DNA of 64,000 bases from Aliiglaciecola sp041538045 (GTDB taxonomy: Bacteria; Pseudomonadota; Gammaproteobacteria; Enterobacterales; Alteromonadaceae): assembly GCF_041538045.1 (NCBI RefSeq), contig NZ_JBGOSE010000002.1, forward strand, positions 1 through 64,000, in the 5' to 3' direction. The translations under genes and the position numbers were made by a program. Below are positions 18,335 through 27,061 of this stretch, one piece after another. The notes under the pieces are model-generated. The model had not been told where the DNA came from, searched no databases, and worked only from the letters and a program-made list of their open reading frames with translations. Each line of letters begins with the position of its first letter. Within the stretch, counting starts at the first letter, position 1.

Positions 18335-19766
18335 GAGTTACCACCCGAGTTTCAATTAGCTTGCTTTGCTGGGTGTTTTCCAACCAAAAACGATGCCATA
18401 AATTTACCACTAAATCGGTGCGATACTCAGCCGAAGCGCGAACGTCATCCATAGGCTTGAAAGTATTCTGTAATAGTTGTTTTCCTAATTCTAAGGTGTC
18501 TGCCGAATCCCAAGCCACGCCAAGTAAGCCTTGTTCAAATTGATTGGCACTAACGGGGGTTGCAGCAACTCCACCAAAGCCAGTCGATACGCTCTCAATT
18601 TTGTTATCTTGGATGGTTAGATGGAATACCGCACAGACAGCAGAAATATCGTCTTCCATGCGTTTCGACACTTTGTATGCCTTTAATATGTTGTTTGTTT
18701 GCAATAAGGGGAGGTGAATCGAATCGATCCATTCGCCTTTTTGTAATGCGGTTTTACGATAATCTAGAAAAAATGATCGTGCTGGAATTTGTTTTGTTGC
18801 GCTGCCATTGTCTACTGTAATTGTTGCATTTAATGCCAATAATACAGGTGGCATATCCCCAATAGGAGAGGCATTTGCTACATTTCCACCTAAGGTAGCT
18901 TGGTTGCGAATAGGAACCGACGCAAATCGCCATAATAATTCGCTTAAGGATGGAAAGTGTTCCAATAAGACGGGTTCAATTTGGTTAAAGGGTAACGCAG
19001 CACCTATCTGCAAATGAGTATCTGTGACGGTTAATTGGTTTAATTCAGGCACAGATTTAAGATCGATCAAACCATCAAGGCTTTTCAGTTGTTGGGTTAC
19101 TTCCAATGCGAGATCAGTGCTGCCAGCCACATATCGGGCTTGAGGATAAGTTGTCACTAGTTTGGTCAGTGCTTGACGTGAGGTCGGCACAAATAGACCG
19201 GCTAAACCAGCATTGTTATTTTTAATGGATTTTAAACTTTCTATGGTTTGAGATTTTGATTCATCGAACTTGTCTGCTGTTTTATTATCACAACTTGAAA
19301 GCGCGGCATCGATGATAGGGCGGTACCCAGTGCAACGACATAAATTGCCTGACAGGGCCATCTCTACATTGTGTCGAGTCGCAGATTTATTTTGATGATA
19401 CATCGCGAAAAGCGACATCACAAAACCTGGGGTACAAAAACCACATTGGGAAGCATGTTGGTTTTCCATAGCAGATTGCACTGGATGTAAATTTTTTCCA
19501 TCCGCCAAATGTTCCACGGTAATAAGTTGCTTGCCCTGCAATGCACTGGTGAAAGTCACACAGCTATTAATAGTCTTATATTCGATACCGTCTTGTTGCT
19601 CATTTAATTGTGCTAACACCACGGTACAAGCACCACAATCGCCCGATGCGCATCCCTCTTTTGTCCCACACAAATCTTGATGTTCACGAAGATAGTCTAA
19701 AACCGTCAGATCTGTTTCCACTGAATCAATATCAGTCTTCACATTGTTAAGTAAAAATTGAACCAT
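18327..19766 (-). CDS. xdhA: xanthine dehydrogenase iron-sulfur/FAD subunit
   Basis: Small subunit that passes electrons from the molybdenum site to NAD+ through two [2Fe-2S] clusters and FAD. A 479-residue protein. Plant-type cluster cysteines lie in EGCASGDCGACTVV (about residues 38-50), and the second cluster in CGFCTPGF and CRCTGYRPI. FAD contacts are in YVAGSTDLALEV and LGGNVANASPIGDMPP. It is the first gene of the leftward purine operon, 125 bases downstream of a RutR-type operator. Confidence 0.96.
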   Translation of the reverse strand: MVQFLLNNVKTDIDSVETDLTVLDYLREHQDLCGTKEGCASGDCGACTVVLAQLNEQQDGIEYKTINSCVTFTSALQGKQLITVEHLADGKNLHPVQSAMENQHASQCGFCTPGFVMSLFAMYHQNKSATRHNVEMALSGNLCRCTGYRPIIDAALSSCDNKTADKFDESKSQTIESLKSIKNNNAGLAGLFVPTSRQALTKLVTTYPQARYVAGSTDLALEVTQQLKSLDGLIDLKSVPELNQLTVTDTHLQIGAALPFNQIEPVLLEHFPSLSELLWRFASVPIRNQATLGGNVANASPIGDMPPVLLALNATITVDNGSATKQIPARSFFLDYRKTALQKGEWIDSIHLPLLQTNNILKAYKVSKRMEDDISAVCAVFHLTIQDNKIESVSTGFGGVAATPVSANQFEQGLLGVAWDSADTLELGKQLLQNTFKPMDDVRASAEYRTDLVVNLWHRFWLENTQQSKLIETRVVTHA

Positions 19767-19889
19767 AGCTTTTCCCGACTATCGTATTGGTTGATCATTA
19801 TTTAAATATCAATGTTCTAGATTATTTGAACAAACTAATATTGCGAAATTTTGTTTTGATTGATTGTTACTATGCCTATAATATAAAAC

Positions 19890-19905
19890 CTGACCAATTG
19901 GTCAA
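19890..19905. promoter_or_regulatory. RutR-type operator candidate
   Basis: The sequence CTGACCAATTGGTCAA holds the perfect 14-bp palindrome TGACCAATTGGTCA. It matches the E. coli RutR consensus TTGACCA-N2-TGGTCAA at every fixed position except the first. It lies in the 284-base divergent spacer between xdhA and the RutR-like gene, so it probably governs both purine operons. Confidence 0.82.
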
Positions 19906-20050
19906 CTTATATTAAAGTTAAATGATAAATTATATTTAAAATAGTTTGCATGGCGACTTAGAAATGCCAAGAACTAATGATACATTGTTAACAGGATGAT
20001 AGACGTACGCCTTCACAGGCTTCAACCTTCAATTACAGAAATAATGGACC

Positions 20051-20695
20051 ATGACAGATAATAAAACCAATAAAGAAGGCCGAATCGGCGCGGCAAATAA
20101 ACAATTAATATTAAATGCAGCTGAACATGAGTTCGCAAAACATGGTTTTAAAGGTACTCGAATCCAGCAAGTCGCTGACAGGGCTCAATTACCCAAGACG
20201 AATGTATTATATTACTTTAAGAGTAAAGAAAATTTATATCTAGCAGTTTTACAACAAATTTTAGAATTATGGAACTCCGTATTTGATGAGGCCACTAAAG
20301 ATGATGATCCTGCGGAAGTGTTAGCCCGTTATATAACAGATAAAATGGAGTTTTCTTTAGTAAGACCTGAAGCATCTCGCATATTCGCTTTAGAGATCAT
20401 TAATGGCGCTCCTAACTTGTATGGCTTCTATAAAGAACAACACGCTGCTTGGATGAAGGGCAGGGTTGAGGTTATTCAACATTGGATAGATCAAGGTCAA
20501 ATTCAATTTTCTAGTGCCCATTATTTGCTTTATAACATCTGGGCATGTTGTCAACATTATGCTGATTTTTCCGCTCAAATCACCCATTTACAAGGTAAAG
20601 AAATGGATCGGGCTGAATTTGAAGATGCGACTAAATCTATTATCAATTTAATTTTGAAAGGTTGTAGTTTAGACATACCTGAGCAATATCGATAA
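20051..20695 (+). CDS. RutR-like TetR-family regulator
   Basis: A 214-residue TetR-family protein that aligns end to end, from memory, with E. coli RutR. The helix-turn-helix spans about residues 36-58 (RIQQVADRAQLPKTNVLYYF). The ligand domain keeps ASRIFALEIINGAP and WACCQHYADFSAQI, both diagnostic of the RutR/YcdC subgroup. It starts the rightward operon with puuE and the adenine deaminase gene. With the operator in the divergent spacer, it is probably the local regulator of purine breakdown. The effector, a pyrimidine for RutR itself, may differ here. Confidence 0.85.
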   Translation: MTDNKTNKEGRIGAANKQLILNAAEHEFAKHGFKGTRIQQVADRAQLPKTNVLYYFKSKENLYLAVLQQILELWNSVFDEATKDDDPAEVLARYITDKMEFSLVRPEASRIFALEIINGAPNLYGFYKEQHAAWMKGRVEVIQHWIDQGQIQFSSAHYLLYNIWACCQHYADFSAQITHLQGKEMDRAEFEDATKSIINLILKGCSLDIPEQYR

Positions 20696-20708
20696 AAGGA
20701 CAACCTCT

Positions 20709-21614
20709 ATGCAGTCTTATCCTCGTGATCTAAAAGGTTATGGGCAATTTCCTCCTCACCCAAAGTGGCCCAATAAAGCAAAAATTGCTATTCAATTCGT
20801 TCTAAATTATGAAGAGGGTGGTGAAAACTGCGTATTGCATGGCGACGAGTTTTCGGAAATATTTCTGTCTGAAATCATAGGGGCTAAAGCTTATGCAGAT
20901 CGACATCAAAGTATGGAAACCTTATACGAATATGGCAGCCGAGCGGGGTTTTGGCGTATTTACCGATTGCTTAATGAGCTAAAAGTTCCGGTAACTGTTT
21001 TTGGTGTAACCATGGCCTTGCAGCGTAACCCAGAAGCAGTAGAAGCAATGTTAGCGTCTAATTGGGAAATTGCCAGTCATGCCATGCGTTGGATAGATTA
21101 CCAAGATATGCCCATTGAAAAAGAGCGTAAATTAATTGATGCATCCCTGCATTTGCATGAGAAGATTACCGGCACTGCTCCTAGCGGTTGGTATACCGGT
21201 AGAACCAGTCCCAATACCCTTAAATTAATTGCCGAACGTGATGACATAATGTATTGCGCAGACACTTATGCTGATGATTTACCCTATTACGACCATCACT
21301 ACAGCAAACCTCTTTTGATGGTGCCCTATACTTTAGATACCAATGATATGCGCTTCGCTACGCCACAGGGGTTTAATAATGGCGAGATGTTTTATCAATA
21401 TTTGAAAGACGCATTTGATACCTTATATTTAGAAGGGGAAGAAAGCCCTAAAATGTTGTCTATCGGTCTCCATTGCAGAATTATAGGTCGTCCAGCTCGA
21501 TTAGCAGCGTTACGTCGTTTTATTGAATATGTACAAAGCGTTGACCATGTTTGGCTGTGTACAAGAGAGCAGATAGCGCAACATTGGTTGACAAATTTTC
21601 CACTCAAAAAATAA
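20709..21614 (+). CDS. puuE: allantoinase PuuE (polysaccharide deacetylase-like)
   Basis: Metal-independent type of allantoinase (PuuE/HpxB), hydrolysing S-allantoin to allantoate. A 301-residue protein of the polysaccharide deacetylase fold. It begins YPRDLKGYGQFPPHPKWPN and continues NYEEGGENCVLHGD, both characteristic of PuuE. EIASHAMRWIDYQDM and GWYTGRTSPNT follow. AAGGA precedes the ATG. It lies between the RutR-like gene and adenine deaminase, with 13- and 20-base gaps, so one operon is likely. Confidence 0.94.
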   Translation: MQSYPRDLKGYGQFPPHPKWPNKAKIAIQFVLNYEEGGENCVLHGDEFSEIFLSEIIGAKAYADRHQSMETLYEYGSRAGFWRIYRLLNELKVPVTVFGVTMALQRNPEAVEAMLASNWEIASHAMRWIDYQDMPIEKERKLIDASLHLHEKITGTAPSGWYTGRTSPNTLKLIAERDDIMYCADTYADDLPYYDHHYSKPLLMVPYTLDTNDMRFATPQGFNNGEMFYQYLKDAFDTLYLEGEESPKMLSIGLHCRIIGRPARLAALRRFIEYVQSVDHVWLCTREQIAQHWLTNFPLKK

Positions 21615-21634
21615 CAAAGATAAAAAGAGTCACT

Positions 21635-22630
21635 ATGAACAACTTAATTCAACAATTACCGAAAACGGAATTGCACCTTCACATTGAGGGCACCTTAGAG
21701 CCCGATTTATTACTTGAGTTAAGTAAAAAACACCATGTTGACTTACCCTATAAAAGTATTGACGAAATCCATGCCGCTTATAACTTTGAGGATCTGCAAA
21801 GCTTTTTAGACCTGTATTATTTAGGTGCGTCTGTTTTGGTTGATGAAGACGATTTTTATCAGTTAATGTGGCGTTACTTACTCAAGTGCAAAGAACAAAA
21901 TATTGTGCATACGGAAATGATGTTCGATCCGCAAACCCATACGGACAGGGGAATTCCCTTCGCAACCTTTATGCCGGGTTTTGTTAGGGCGATGGACGAT
22001 GCTGCCCAACAATGGGGGCAATCTAGTTTGTTAATTATGTCTTTTTTGCGTCATTTAACAGAACAAGAAGCCATCGATACGTTAGCGGCAGCTAAACCCT
22101 ATTTGCAGCACATTGAAGCCGTGGGATTAGACAGCTCTGAGCTGGGTAATCCTCCTGAAAAATTTGTTAGGGTGTTTGAACAAGCCAAGTCTCTAGCGTT
22201 ATCGTGTGTTGCTCATGCGGGAGAAGAAGGTCCAGCGGATTATATTTGGCAAGCCTTAAAATTGTTAAAGGTCGATAGAGTCGATCATGGGGTCAGATGT
22301 GTGGATGATCCTAAATTGTTACAAACACTGGCTGAAACACAAATGCCGTTAACTGTGTGTCCGTTGTCGAATACAAAACTATGCGTATTCGATGATATGA
22401 AAGAGCATAATATCCTCGACCTTTTGGCCAAGGATATTTTAGTTACAGTGAATTCAGATGATCCTAGCTATTTTGGCGGCTATCTAAATGAAAATTTTGA
22501 AGCCTTGCAGCAGGCCCTCAATTTGAATCAACAACAATTAATAAAGTTGGTCAAAAACGGCTTCACTGGCAGTTTTCTGAGTGAACAGCAAAAAGCCCAC
22601 TGGTTAGGGAAAATAGATAAGCTAGTTTAG
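21635..22630 (+). CDS. adenine deaminase of the adenosine deaminase family
   Basis: A 331-residue zinc enzyme expected to convert adenine to hypoxanthine. The fold is that of adenosine deaminase: ELHLHIEG for the zinc HxH, VAHAGEEG with the catalytic Glu, DHGVR, and NSDDPSYFGGY. The details HIEGTLEPDLL, FLDLYYLGASVL, DPQTHTDRGIPF and CPLSNTKLCVFDDM follow the adenine-specific subgroup (yeast Aah1, Pseudomonas PA0148) rather than true adenosine deaminase. The context beside xdh supports adenine as substrate. The start at 21635 follows AAGAG; a longer frame from 21551 overlaps puuE deeply. Confidence 0.9.
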   Translation: MNNLIQQLPKTELHLHIEGTLEPDLLLELSKKHHVDLPYKSIDEIHAAYNFEDLQSFLDLYYLGASVLVDEDDFYQLMWRYLLKCKEQNIVHTEMMFDPQTHTDRGIPFATFMPGFVRAMDDAAQQWGQSSLLIMSFLRHLTEQEAIDTLAAAKPYLQHIEAVGLDSSELGNPPEKFVRVFEQAKSLALSCVAHAGEEGPADYIWQALKLLKVDRVDHGVRCVDDPKLLQTLAETQMPLTVCPLSNTKLCVFDDMKEHNILDLLAKDILVTVNSDDPSYFGGYLNENFEALQQALNLNQQQLIKLVKNGFTGSFLSEQQKAHWLGKIDKLV

Positions 22631-22647
22631 CTTGCTAAGCTTATCTA
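22614..22647. terminator. hairpin at the end of the adenine deaminase gene
   Basis: TAGATAAGCT and AGCTTATCTA form a perfect 10-bp stem around a 14-base loop that includes the stop codon. It lies between convergent genes, so it may end transcription in both directions. There is no clear T-run, so the terminator role is tentative. Confidence 0.4.
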
Positions 22648-22716
22648 TCTGAAGTCAGTTATTTATAACTTTCTATCATTATGCTCTGACTATCGTTTGC
22701 TGTGAACTGGTTAACC

Positions 22717-23319
22717 CTAATGTTCGCGAGTTAAACCTTGAATCAATTCCTGATGCTGAGGAAAGGCTTCCATTAATGCCTGCCTATTTGCCAACTCCAT
22801 GTCGGTGTATTCAAAGCCTGGCGCTACCGCTTCACCAATCAGACCATAGCCATTTTTGCCTTCTTGGGAAATTGTAGAGGCTTTCCAAACTCCACCTTTT
22901 ACAACAAATTGATATTCATGCCCGGCCAGTACATCTGGGCCTAACACTTTGGTTTCCAAAGTACCGTCAGGGTGAATGAGATAATAGGTTATTGGATCAC
23001 CAGCATGGAAATAATGCATGATATCTGAGGTATTACGATGGAAGTGGCCTATGGGACTATCTGCGCTTAACAAATAGTATATTGAGGTCATTGTTACTCT
23101 AGAGCCCTTAGGCGTATTGACAGAAAGTTGACTGTCAGCTTTAAAGGTTTGTTTGAAGTAACCTCCCTCCACATGGGGCTCTAAGTTTAAGGTGTCCACC
23201 AATTGCTTAATTGTTGGGTTTTGCTCTGTCATATTGATTTCCTGATGACTTTGACTCGAACAAGCACTCAAGATTAAGACTAAAAAGCTTGCAGTGAGAT
23301 GATATATTGATAACTTCAT
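22717..23319 (-). CDS. DUF985/cupin_5 protein with lipoprotein signal
   Basis: A 200-residue protein. Residues 1-20 form a lipoprotein signal with lipobox LSAC (Cys20). The rest is a DUF985 cupin: EPHVEGGYFKQTF, SIYYLLSADSPIGHFHRN, DIMHYFHAGDP, and APGFEYTDMELANRQALMEAFP. An internal ATG at 23232 has AGGA seven bases upstream and would give a 171-residue cytoplasmic form, which is the usual family length. The upstream ATG at 23319 has no clear ribosome binding site. Function is unknown; some DUF985 cupins act on small sugars. It sits alone between purine operons. Confidence 0.82.
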   Translation of the reverse strand: MKLSIYHLTASFLVLILSACSSQSHQEINMTEQNPTIKQLVDTLNLEPHVEGGYFKQTFKADSQLSVNTPKGSRVTMTSIYYLLSADSPIGHFHRNTSDIMHYFHAGDPITYYLIHPDGTLETKVLGPDVLAGHEYQFVVKGGVWKASTISQEGKNGYGLIGEAVAPGFEYTDMELANRQALMEAFPQHQELIQGLTREH

Positions 23320-23374
23320 TGATATGCGGTTTAGTAGACTAATTAGGTAAGTCACTATATCAAGGAGTGCAAGA

Positions 23375-23692
23375 ATGACGCAAATAGCGCAAACCCCTAA
23401 GCCACCATATTACGCTGTTATTTTTACTTCTGTTGCTAGCAAAATAGATGATAACTATGCTGAAACCGCAAACAGGATGCTTGAATTAGCTCAGCAAATA
23501 GATGGTTACTTAGGCATAGAGTCGGCACGACAGGATCTTGGTATTACGGTTTCCTACTGGCGAGACCTTGAATCAATTAAGGTGTGGAAAAATCAACAAC
23601 AACATTTAGTTGCCCAGCAACTAGGTAAACAAAAGTGGTACCAAGCTTATTCAGTAAGAATAGCCAAAGTAGAGAGAGACTATGAATTCTAA
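23375..23692 (+). CDS. antibiotic biosynthesis monooxygenase-like (ABM) protein
   Basis: A 105-residue ferredoxin-like ABM-domain protein: YYAVIFTSVASKIDDNYAE, then DGYLGIESARQDLGITVSYW, then a WKNQQQHLVAQQLGKQKWY helix. Proteins of this subgroup are mostly uncharacterised, and some act on quinones or haem. A strong AAGGAG ribosome binding site precedes the start. Its end overlaps the sulfurtransferase start by 11 bases, so the two are co-translated. The link to purine metabolism is unclear. Confidence 0.85.
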   Translation: MTQIAQTPKPPYYAVIFTSVASKIDDNYAETANRMLELAQQIDGYLGIESARQDLGITVSYWRDLESIKVWKNQQQHLVAQQLGKQKWYQAYSVRIAKVERDYEF

Positions 23693-24542
23693 TCAACTCA
23701 AAACCCATAAAGCCCTTATTAACCCTAGGCAATTACAAGAGTTATTAACCCAAGGGGCAGTACAAGTTTTGTATACTGTTGTGGACTTTCCGGTGAATTA
23801 CGTCAGTAAACAAACTGAAAGTTGTTATTTACCTAATTCACTATTTTTCGATTTCGACAATGTCTTTGTTGATAAAAATACGGGTCTTCCTCACTCACTG
23901 CCTTCACCAAGTCTCTTTGCTAAAGAAATGTCTAACTTGGGGATCAGCAATGATACTACGTTGGTTATTTATGATGACCAAGGCAGTTTTAGTGCACCAA
24001 GGGTTTGGTGGATGTTGAAAACCATGGGACACCAAAAAGTGTTGGTACTAGATGGTGGTCTGCAAGCTTGGATCGATAACGGATTTGCGGTTGAATCTGA
24101 GTTAGTTAAAAATACCGAAAAATCCCAATATAAGGTCAAGTATACCCCAGAGTTATTGGTGGATAAAAACCAGCTTTTAGAAAATTTGCATAACCCTAAT
24201 TGTGTTGTAATAGATGCGCGAAGTGCAGCTAGGTTTCATGGCACTGAAGCTGAACCTAGAAAAGGGGTGAGAAGCGGGCATATACCGGGTTCACAAAATT
24301 TACATTATGCGCAGGTGCTAAATAACGGTAAATTCATCGATACCGCTGCTATCGAACAGCTTTTTAAACCGTTTGTGGCTAGCCACAATAGTGTAGCTCC
24401 CCAGCTCCAGTTCTCTTGTGGTTCTGGTGTAACCGCATGTATTTTGGCCTTGGCGGCTTATCAAATTGGGGTTGAAAACTGGGCTGTGTATGATGGCTCT
24501 TGGAGTGAGTGGGGGGCTGATGCCACATGTCCCATTGAATAA
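23682..24542 (+). CDS. sseA: 3-mercaptopyruvate sulfurtransferase-type rhodanese
   Basis: A 286-residue tandem rhodanese. The N-terminal non-catalytic domain includes DQGSFSAPRVWWMLKTMGH. The C-terminal domain has VIDARSAARFHGTEAEPRKG and the active-site loop CGSGVTA with Cys246. A CG[S/T]GVT loop marks 3-mercaptopyruvate sulfurtransferases, while thiosulfate enzymes usually have CRKGVT. It transfers sulfur from mercaptopyruvate to thiol or cyanide acceptors. Xanthine dehydrogenase needs a terminal sulfido ligand, but supply by this enzyme is only a speculation from proximity. Confidence 0.88.
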   Translation: MNSNQLKTHKALINPRQLQELLTQGAVQVLYTVVDFPVNYVSKQTESCYLPNSLFFDFDNVFVDKNTGLPHSLPSPSLFAKEMSNLGISNDTTLVIYDDQGSFSAPRVWWMLKTMGHQKVLVLDGGLQAWIDNGFAVESELVKNTEKSQYKVKYTPELLVDKNQLLENLHNPNCVVIDARSAARFHGTEAEPRKGVRSGHIPGSQNLHYAQVLNNGKFIDTAAIEQLFKPFVASHNSVAPQLQFSCGSGVTACILALAAYQIGVENWAVYDGSWSEWGADATCPIE

Positions 24543-24574
24543 TTTTGTGTAATTTGCGGTGAAATTAGTGCGCT

Positions 24575-25828
24575 CTAGGCCACAAGCTCGCTACTTTCAC
24601 CATATTGCTTTGCTAATTGCTCCACATAAGATTTTAATACCAATAGGCTATCTCTAACGTCTTCGAAGTTAACGGACTCCGCAGGGTTATGACTAATTCC
24701 TTTAGCACATCTTACAAACAACATTCCTGTAGGACACAGATCAGCCATTGCCATTGCGTCATGCCCAGCACCTGAACTCAATACAAAAGGTTTGATGTTG
24801 TTTATTTCGCAAGCCGTTTCGAGTTGTGCCATGATCTCAGGGTGGCAAAGTGTCGCATCGGCTTCGTGAGTTAAATGTTCAGCCACTTTAAGCCCACGCA
24901 TTTGTGCAATATGCGCCAGTTTTTGTTTGATCTGTTCGATGCACTGGTCACGTTTATCATTATCTAAGCTACGTACATCTAAACTAATAGTGACGTTACC
25001 ACTTATGACGTTTACAGCATTTGTTTGCGATTGAATCTGGCCAACAGTGGCTACAACTTCATGCTCAATGGCAGCTTGTTCAATAGCTAAAATCATTTCA
25101 GCTGCCCCAGCTATAGCATCTTGACGTAATGCCATAGGGACAGTCCCGGCGTGTCCAGCGTGACCTTCAATATCAATTTTATAACGCTTGGCACCGGCTA
25201 TTCCGCTAACAATTCCCACCGGTAAATGCTGACTTTCTAAAACAGGACCTTGTTCAATGTGAACTTCAACAAACCCCATTATGTTACTTTCTGCTCTACT
25301 GGCATTATGGATATTATTGATGTTTAGCCCAAACTCTCTGAGTGCGGCGGCAACGGTTACTTCATTTTTATCTAACAAACCTGCCCAACGGTCTAACCAA
25401 GTGCCTGCCACGGCTCTACTGCCTAATAAGGTGGTTCCGAAACGAGTGCCTTCTTCATCCGCAAAACCTACGATCTCAAGATTAAACGGTAAATCGATGG
25501 ATTTATCTGCGAACCATTGCATTAACCCTAAGGGTAAAAGTACCCCTAAAATTCCATCGTATTTACCACTATTGGGAACGGTATCTAAATGACTACCAAT
25601 TACTAAGGTTTCAGCATTTTCGTAAGGGCTTTGATAACATCCCCATTGATTACCAGCTTCATCTTGCCATGTGCGCATCTTGGCTTGTTCCATCCAAGAC
25701 GCCACTAATTTATTCGCGAGTTTATGTTCATTTGTCAAATAGCGACGATCTATGTAATCGGGGTTTTGGCTGATCATCGCTAATTCATCACAGCGTTGGA
25801 GGACATTTTGAACATAGGAAGTAAACAT
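24575..25828 (-). CDS. allC: allantoate amidohydrolase (M20-type Zn hydrolase)
   Basis: A 417-residue M20 metal hydrolase of the allantoate amidohydrolase/N-carbamoyl-amino-acid hydrolase group. Metal ligands are H80 and D91 (IGSHLDTVPNSGKYDG) and the Glu pair of GFADEEGTRFG at 125-126. The dimerisation/substrate part has GHAGTVPMALRQDA, and SGAGHDAMAMA lies near the end. Context decides for allantoate: it converts allantoate to ureidoglycine plus CO2 and ammonia, directly upstream of the transaminase step. The start at 25828 follows AGGAG by seven bases, and one base separates it from the pucG stop. It is the equivalent of Klebsiella hpxK. Confidence 0.88.
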   Translation of the reverse strand: MFTSYVQNVLQRCDELAMISQNPDYIDRRYLTNEHKLANKLVASWMEQAKMRTWQDEAGNQWGCYQSPYENAETLVIGSHLDTVPNSGKYDGILGVLLPLGLMQWFADKSIDLPFNLEIVGFADEEGTRFGTTLLGSRAVAGTWLDRWAGLLDKNEVTVAAALREFGLNINNIHNASRAESNIMGFVEVHIEQGPVLESQHLPVGIVSGIAGAKRYKIDIEGHAGHAGTVPMALRQDAIAGAAEMILAIEQAAIEHEVVATVGQIQSQTNAVNVISGNVTISLDVRSLDNDKRDQCIEQIKQKLAHIAQMRGLKVAEHLTHEADATLCHPEIMAQLETACEINNIKPFVLSSGAGHDAMAMADLCPTGMLFVRCAKGISHNPAESVNFEDVRDSLLVLKSYVEQLAKQYGESSELVA

Positions 25829-25829
25829 T

Positions 25830-27053
25830 TTAGTTCTCCTGTTTTGCGTAAACATCAAAGGCCATATCAGTGGCTAAGCCAGACTGCAACTGGTGGCCAG
25901 CGCGTCTCAATGTGTTTTCAAGTGCTTGTAATGTGTGTAAAACCGTGTCTTTTCTGGCGTTATAGCCCATGGTTCCGATTCGCCATATTTTTCCGTGTAG
26001 GGGGCCAAATGAAGTGCCAATTTCGATATTGTATTGGTGTAACAATTGTTCTCTAATCTGTTCACCATTAACATTGTCAGGAATATAAACTCCCACAACA
26101 TTATTCATTTTATGTTTTAAATCGCCAAAGGGTCTTAAGTTCAAGCCCTTAACACCGGCAAGCATGGCATCACCATGTAACTTGTGTCGCTGAATACTGT
26201 TTTCCACACCTTCGTCTAATAGTTGCCGGGCACATTCACGGGCTGCGTACAACATAGACGTTGCTTCAGTATGATGATTTAGACGTTCTTCACCCCAATA
26301 ATCTAAAATCATTGGAATATCGAAATAATTTGAGCGTATACGCAAGCCTAAACCATCAGCGTGCTGTTCACTGCGAATACCCGCTTCAACATGCTGTCTT
26401 TGTCTTACCCGTTGAACGTATTTTTCACTCAACGTAATTGGTGCGCTGCCTGAGGGACCACCAAGACACTTTTGTAAACCCACTGAAACTGCATCTAATT
26501 TCCATTCATCGGTTTTAAACGGGTTACCGCCAATTGAAGCTGTGGCATCGCTGTAAAATAAAACATCGTATTTTTCGCAGATATCGCCAATACTTTCTAA
26601 CGGCTGGAGCATGGTGGTAGACGTATCTCCTTGCACCAAAGCCAATACTTTCGGACGAACCTTTTTAATTGCATCTTCAATTTGCTCTGGCTGGAAGACT
26701 TCACCCCAGGGGGCTTCTATGGTGTGAACTTTAGCTCCAGCCCGTTCACTTATTTCCGCCAACAAGTGCCCGAACCGGCCAAATACAGGCACAAGTACGT
26801 CGTCACCTGGCTCAATACAGGAAACTAAAACTGCTTCAATGCCTGCTCTGGATGTGCCATCGATTAACAATGTTGCGTCATTTTCAGTGTTAAACACACC
26901 TCGATATAATGACATGACTTCATTCATGTAACCGGTCATAACGGGATCATATTGGCCAACTAACTGAGTTGACATAGCATTGAGAACCCGCGGATAACAA
27001 TTTATTGGACCTGGCCCCATCAAAAGGCGAGGTGGAGGACTAAGTAAAGACAT
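25830..27053 (-). CDS. pucG: (S)-ureidoglycine-glyoxylate transaminase PucG
   Basis: A 407-residue class V PLP aminotransferase related to alanine-glyoxylate aminotransferase. It opens LLMGPGPINCYPRVL; PLP contacts are D169 (SDATASIGG) and the Schiff-base lysine K195 (GLQKCLGGPSG). In this context it should transfer the amino group of ureidoglycine to glyoxylate, giving oxalurate and glycine, as shown for B. subtilis PucG and Klebsiella HpxJ. AAGGAG precedes the ATG. An ordinary alanine-glyoxylate or serine-glyoxylate role is the alternative, less likely between allantoate amidohydrolase and the HpxW-like gene. Confidence 0.88.
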   Translation of the reverse strand: MSLLSPPPRLLMGPGPINCYPRVLNAMSTQLVGQYDPVMTGYMNEVMSLYRGVFNTENDATLLIDGTSRAGIEAVLVSCIEPGDDVLVPVFGRFGHLLAEISERAGAKVHTIEAPWGEVFQPEQIEDAIKKVRPKVLALVQGDTSTTMLQPLESIGDICEKYDVLFYSDATASIGGNPFKTDEWKLDAVSVGLQKCLGGPSGSAPITLSEKYVQRVRQRQHVEAGIRSEQHADGLGLRIRSNYFDIPMILDYWGEERLNHHTEATSMLYAARECARQLLDEGVENSIQRHKLHGDAMLAGVKGLNLRPFGDLKHKMNNVVGVYIPDNVNGEQIREQLLHQYNIEIGTSFGPLHGKIWRIGTMGYNARKDTVLHTLQALENTLRRAGHQLQSGLATDMAFDVYAKQEN

Positions 27054-27061
27054 GATTCTCC

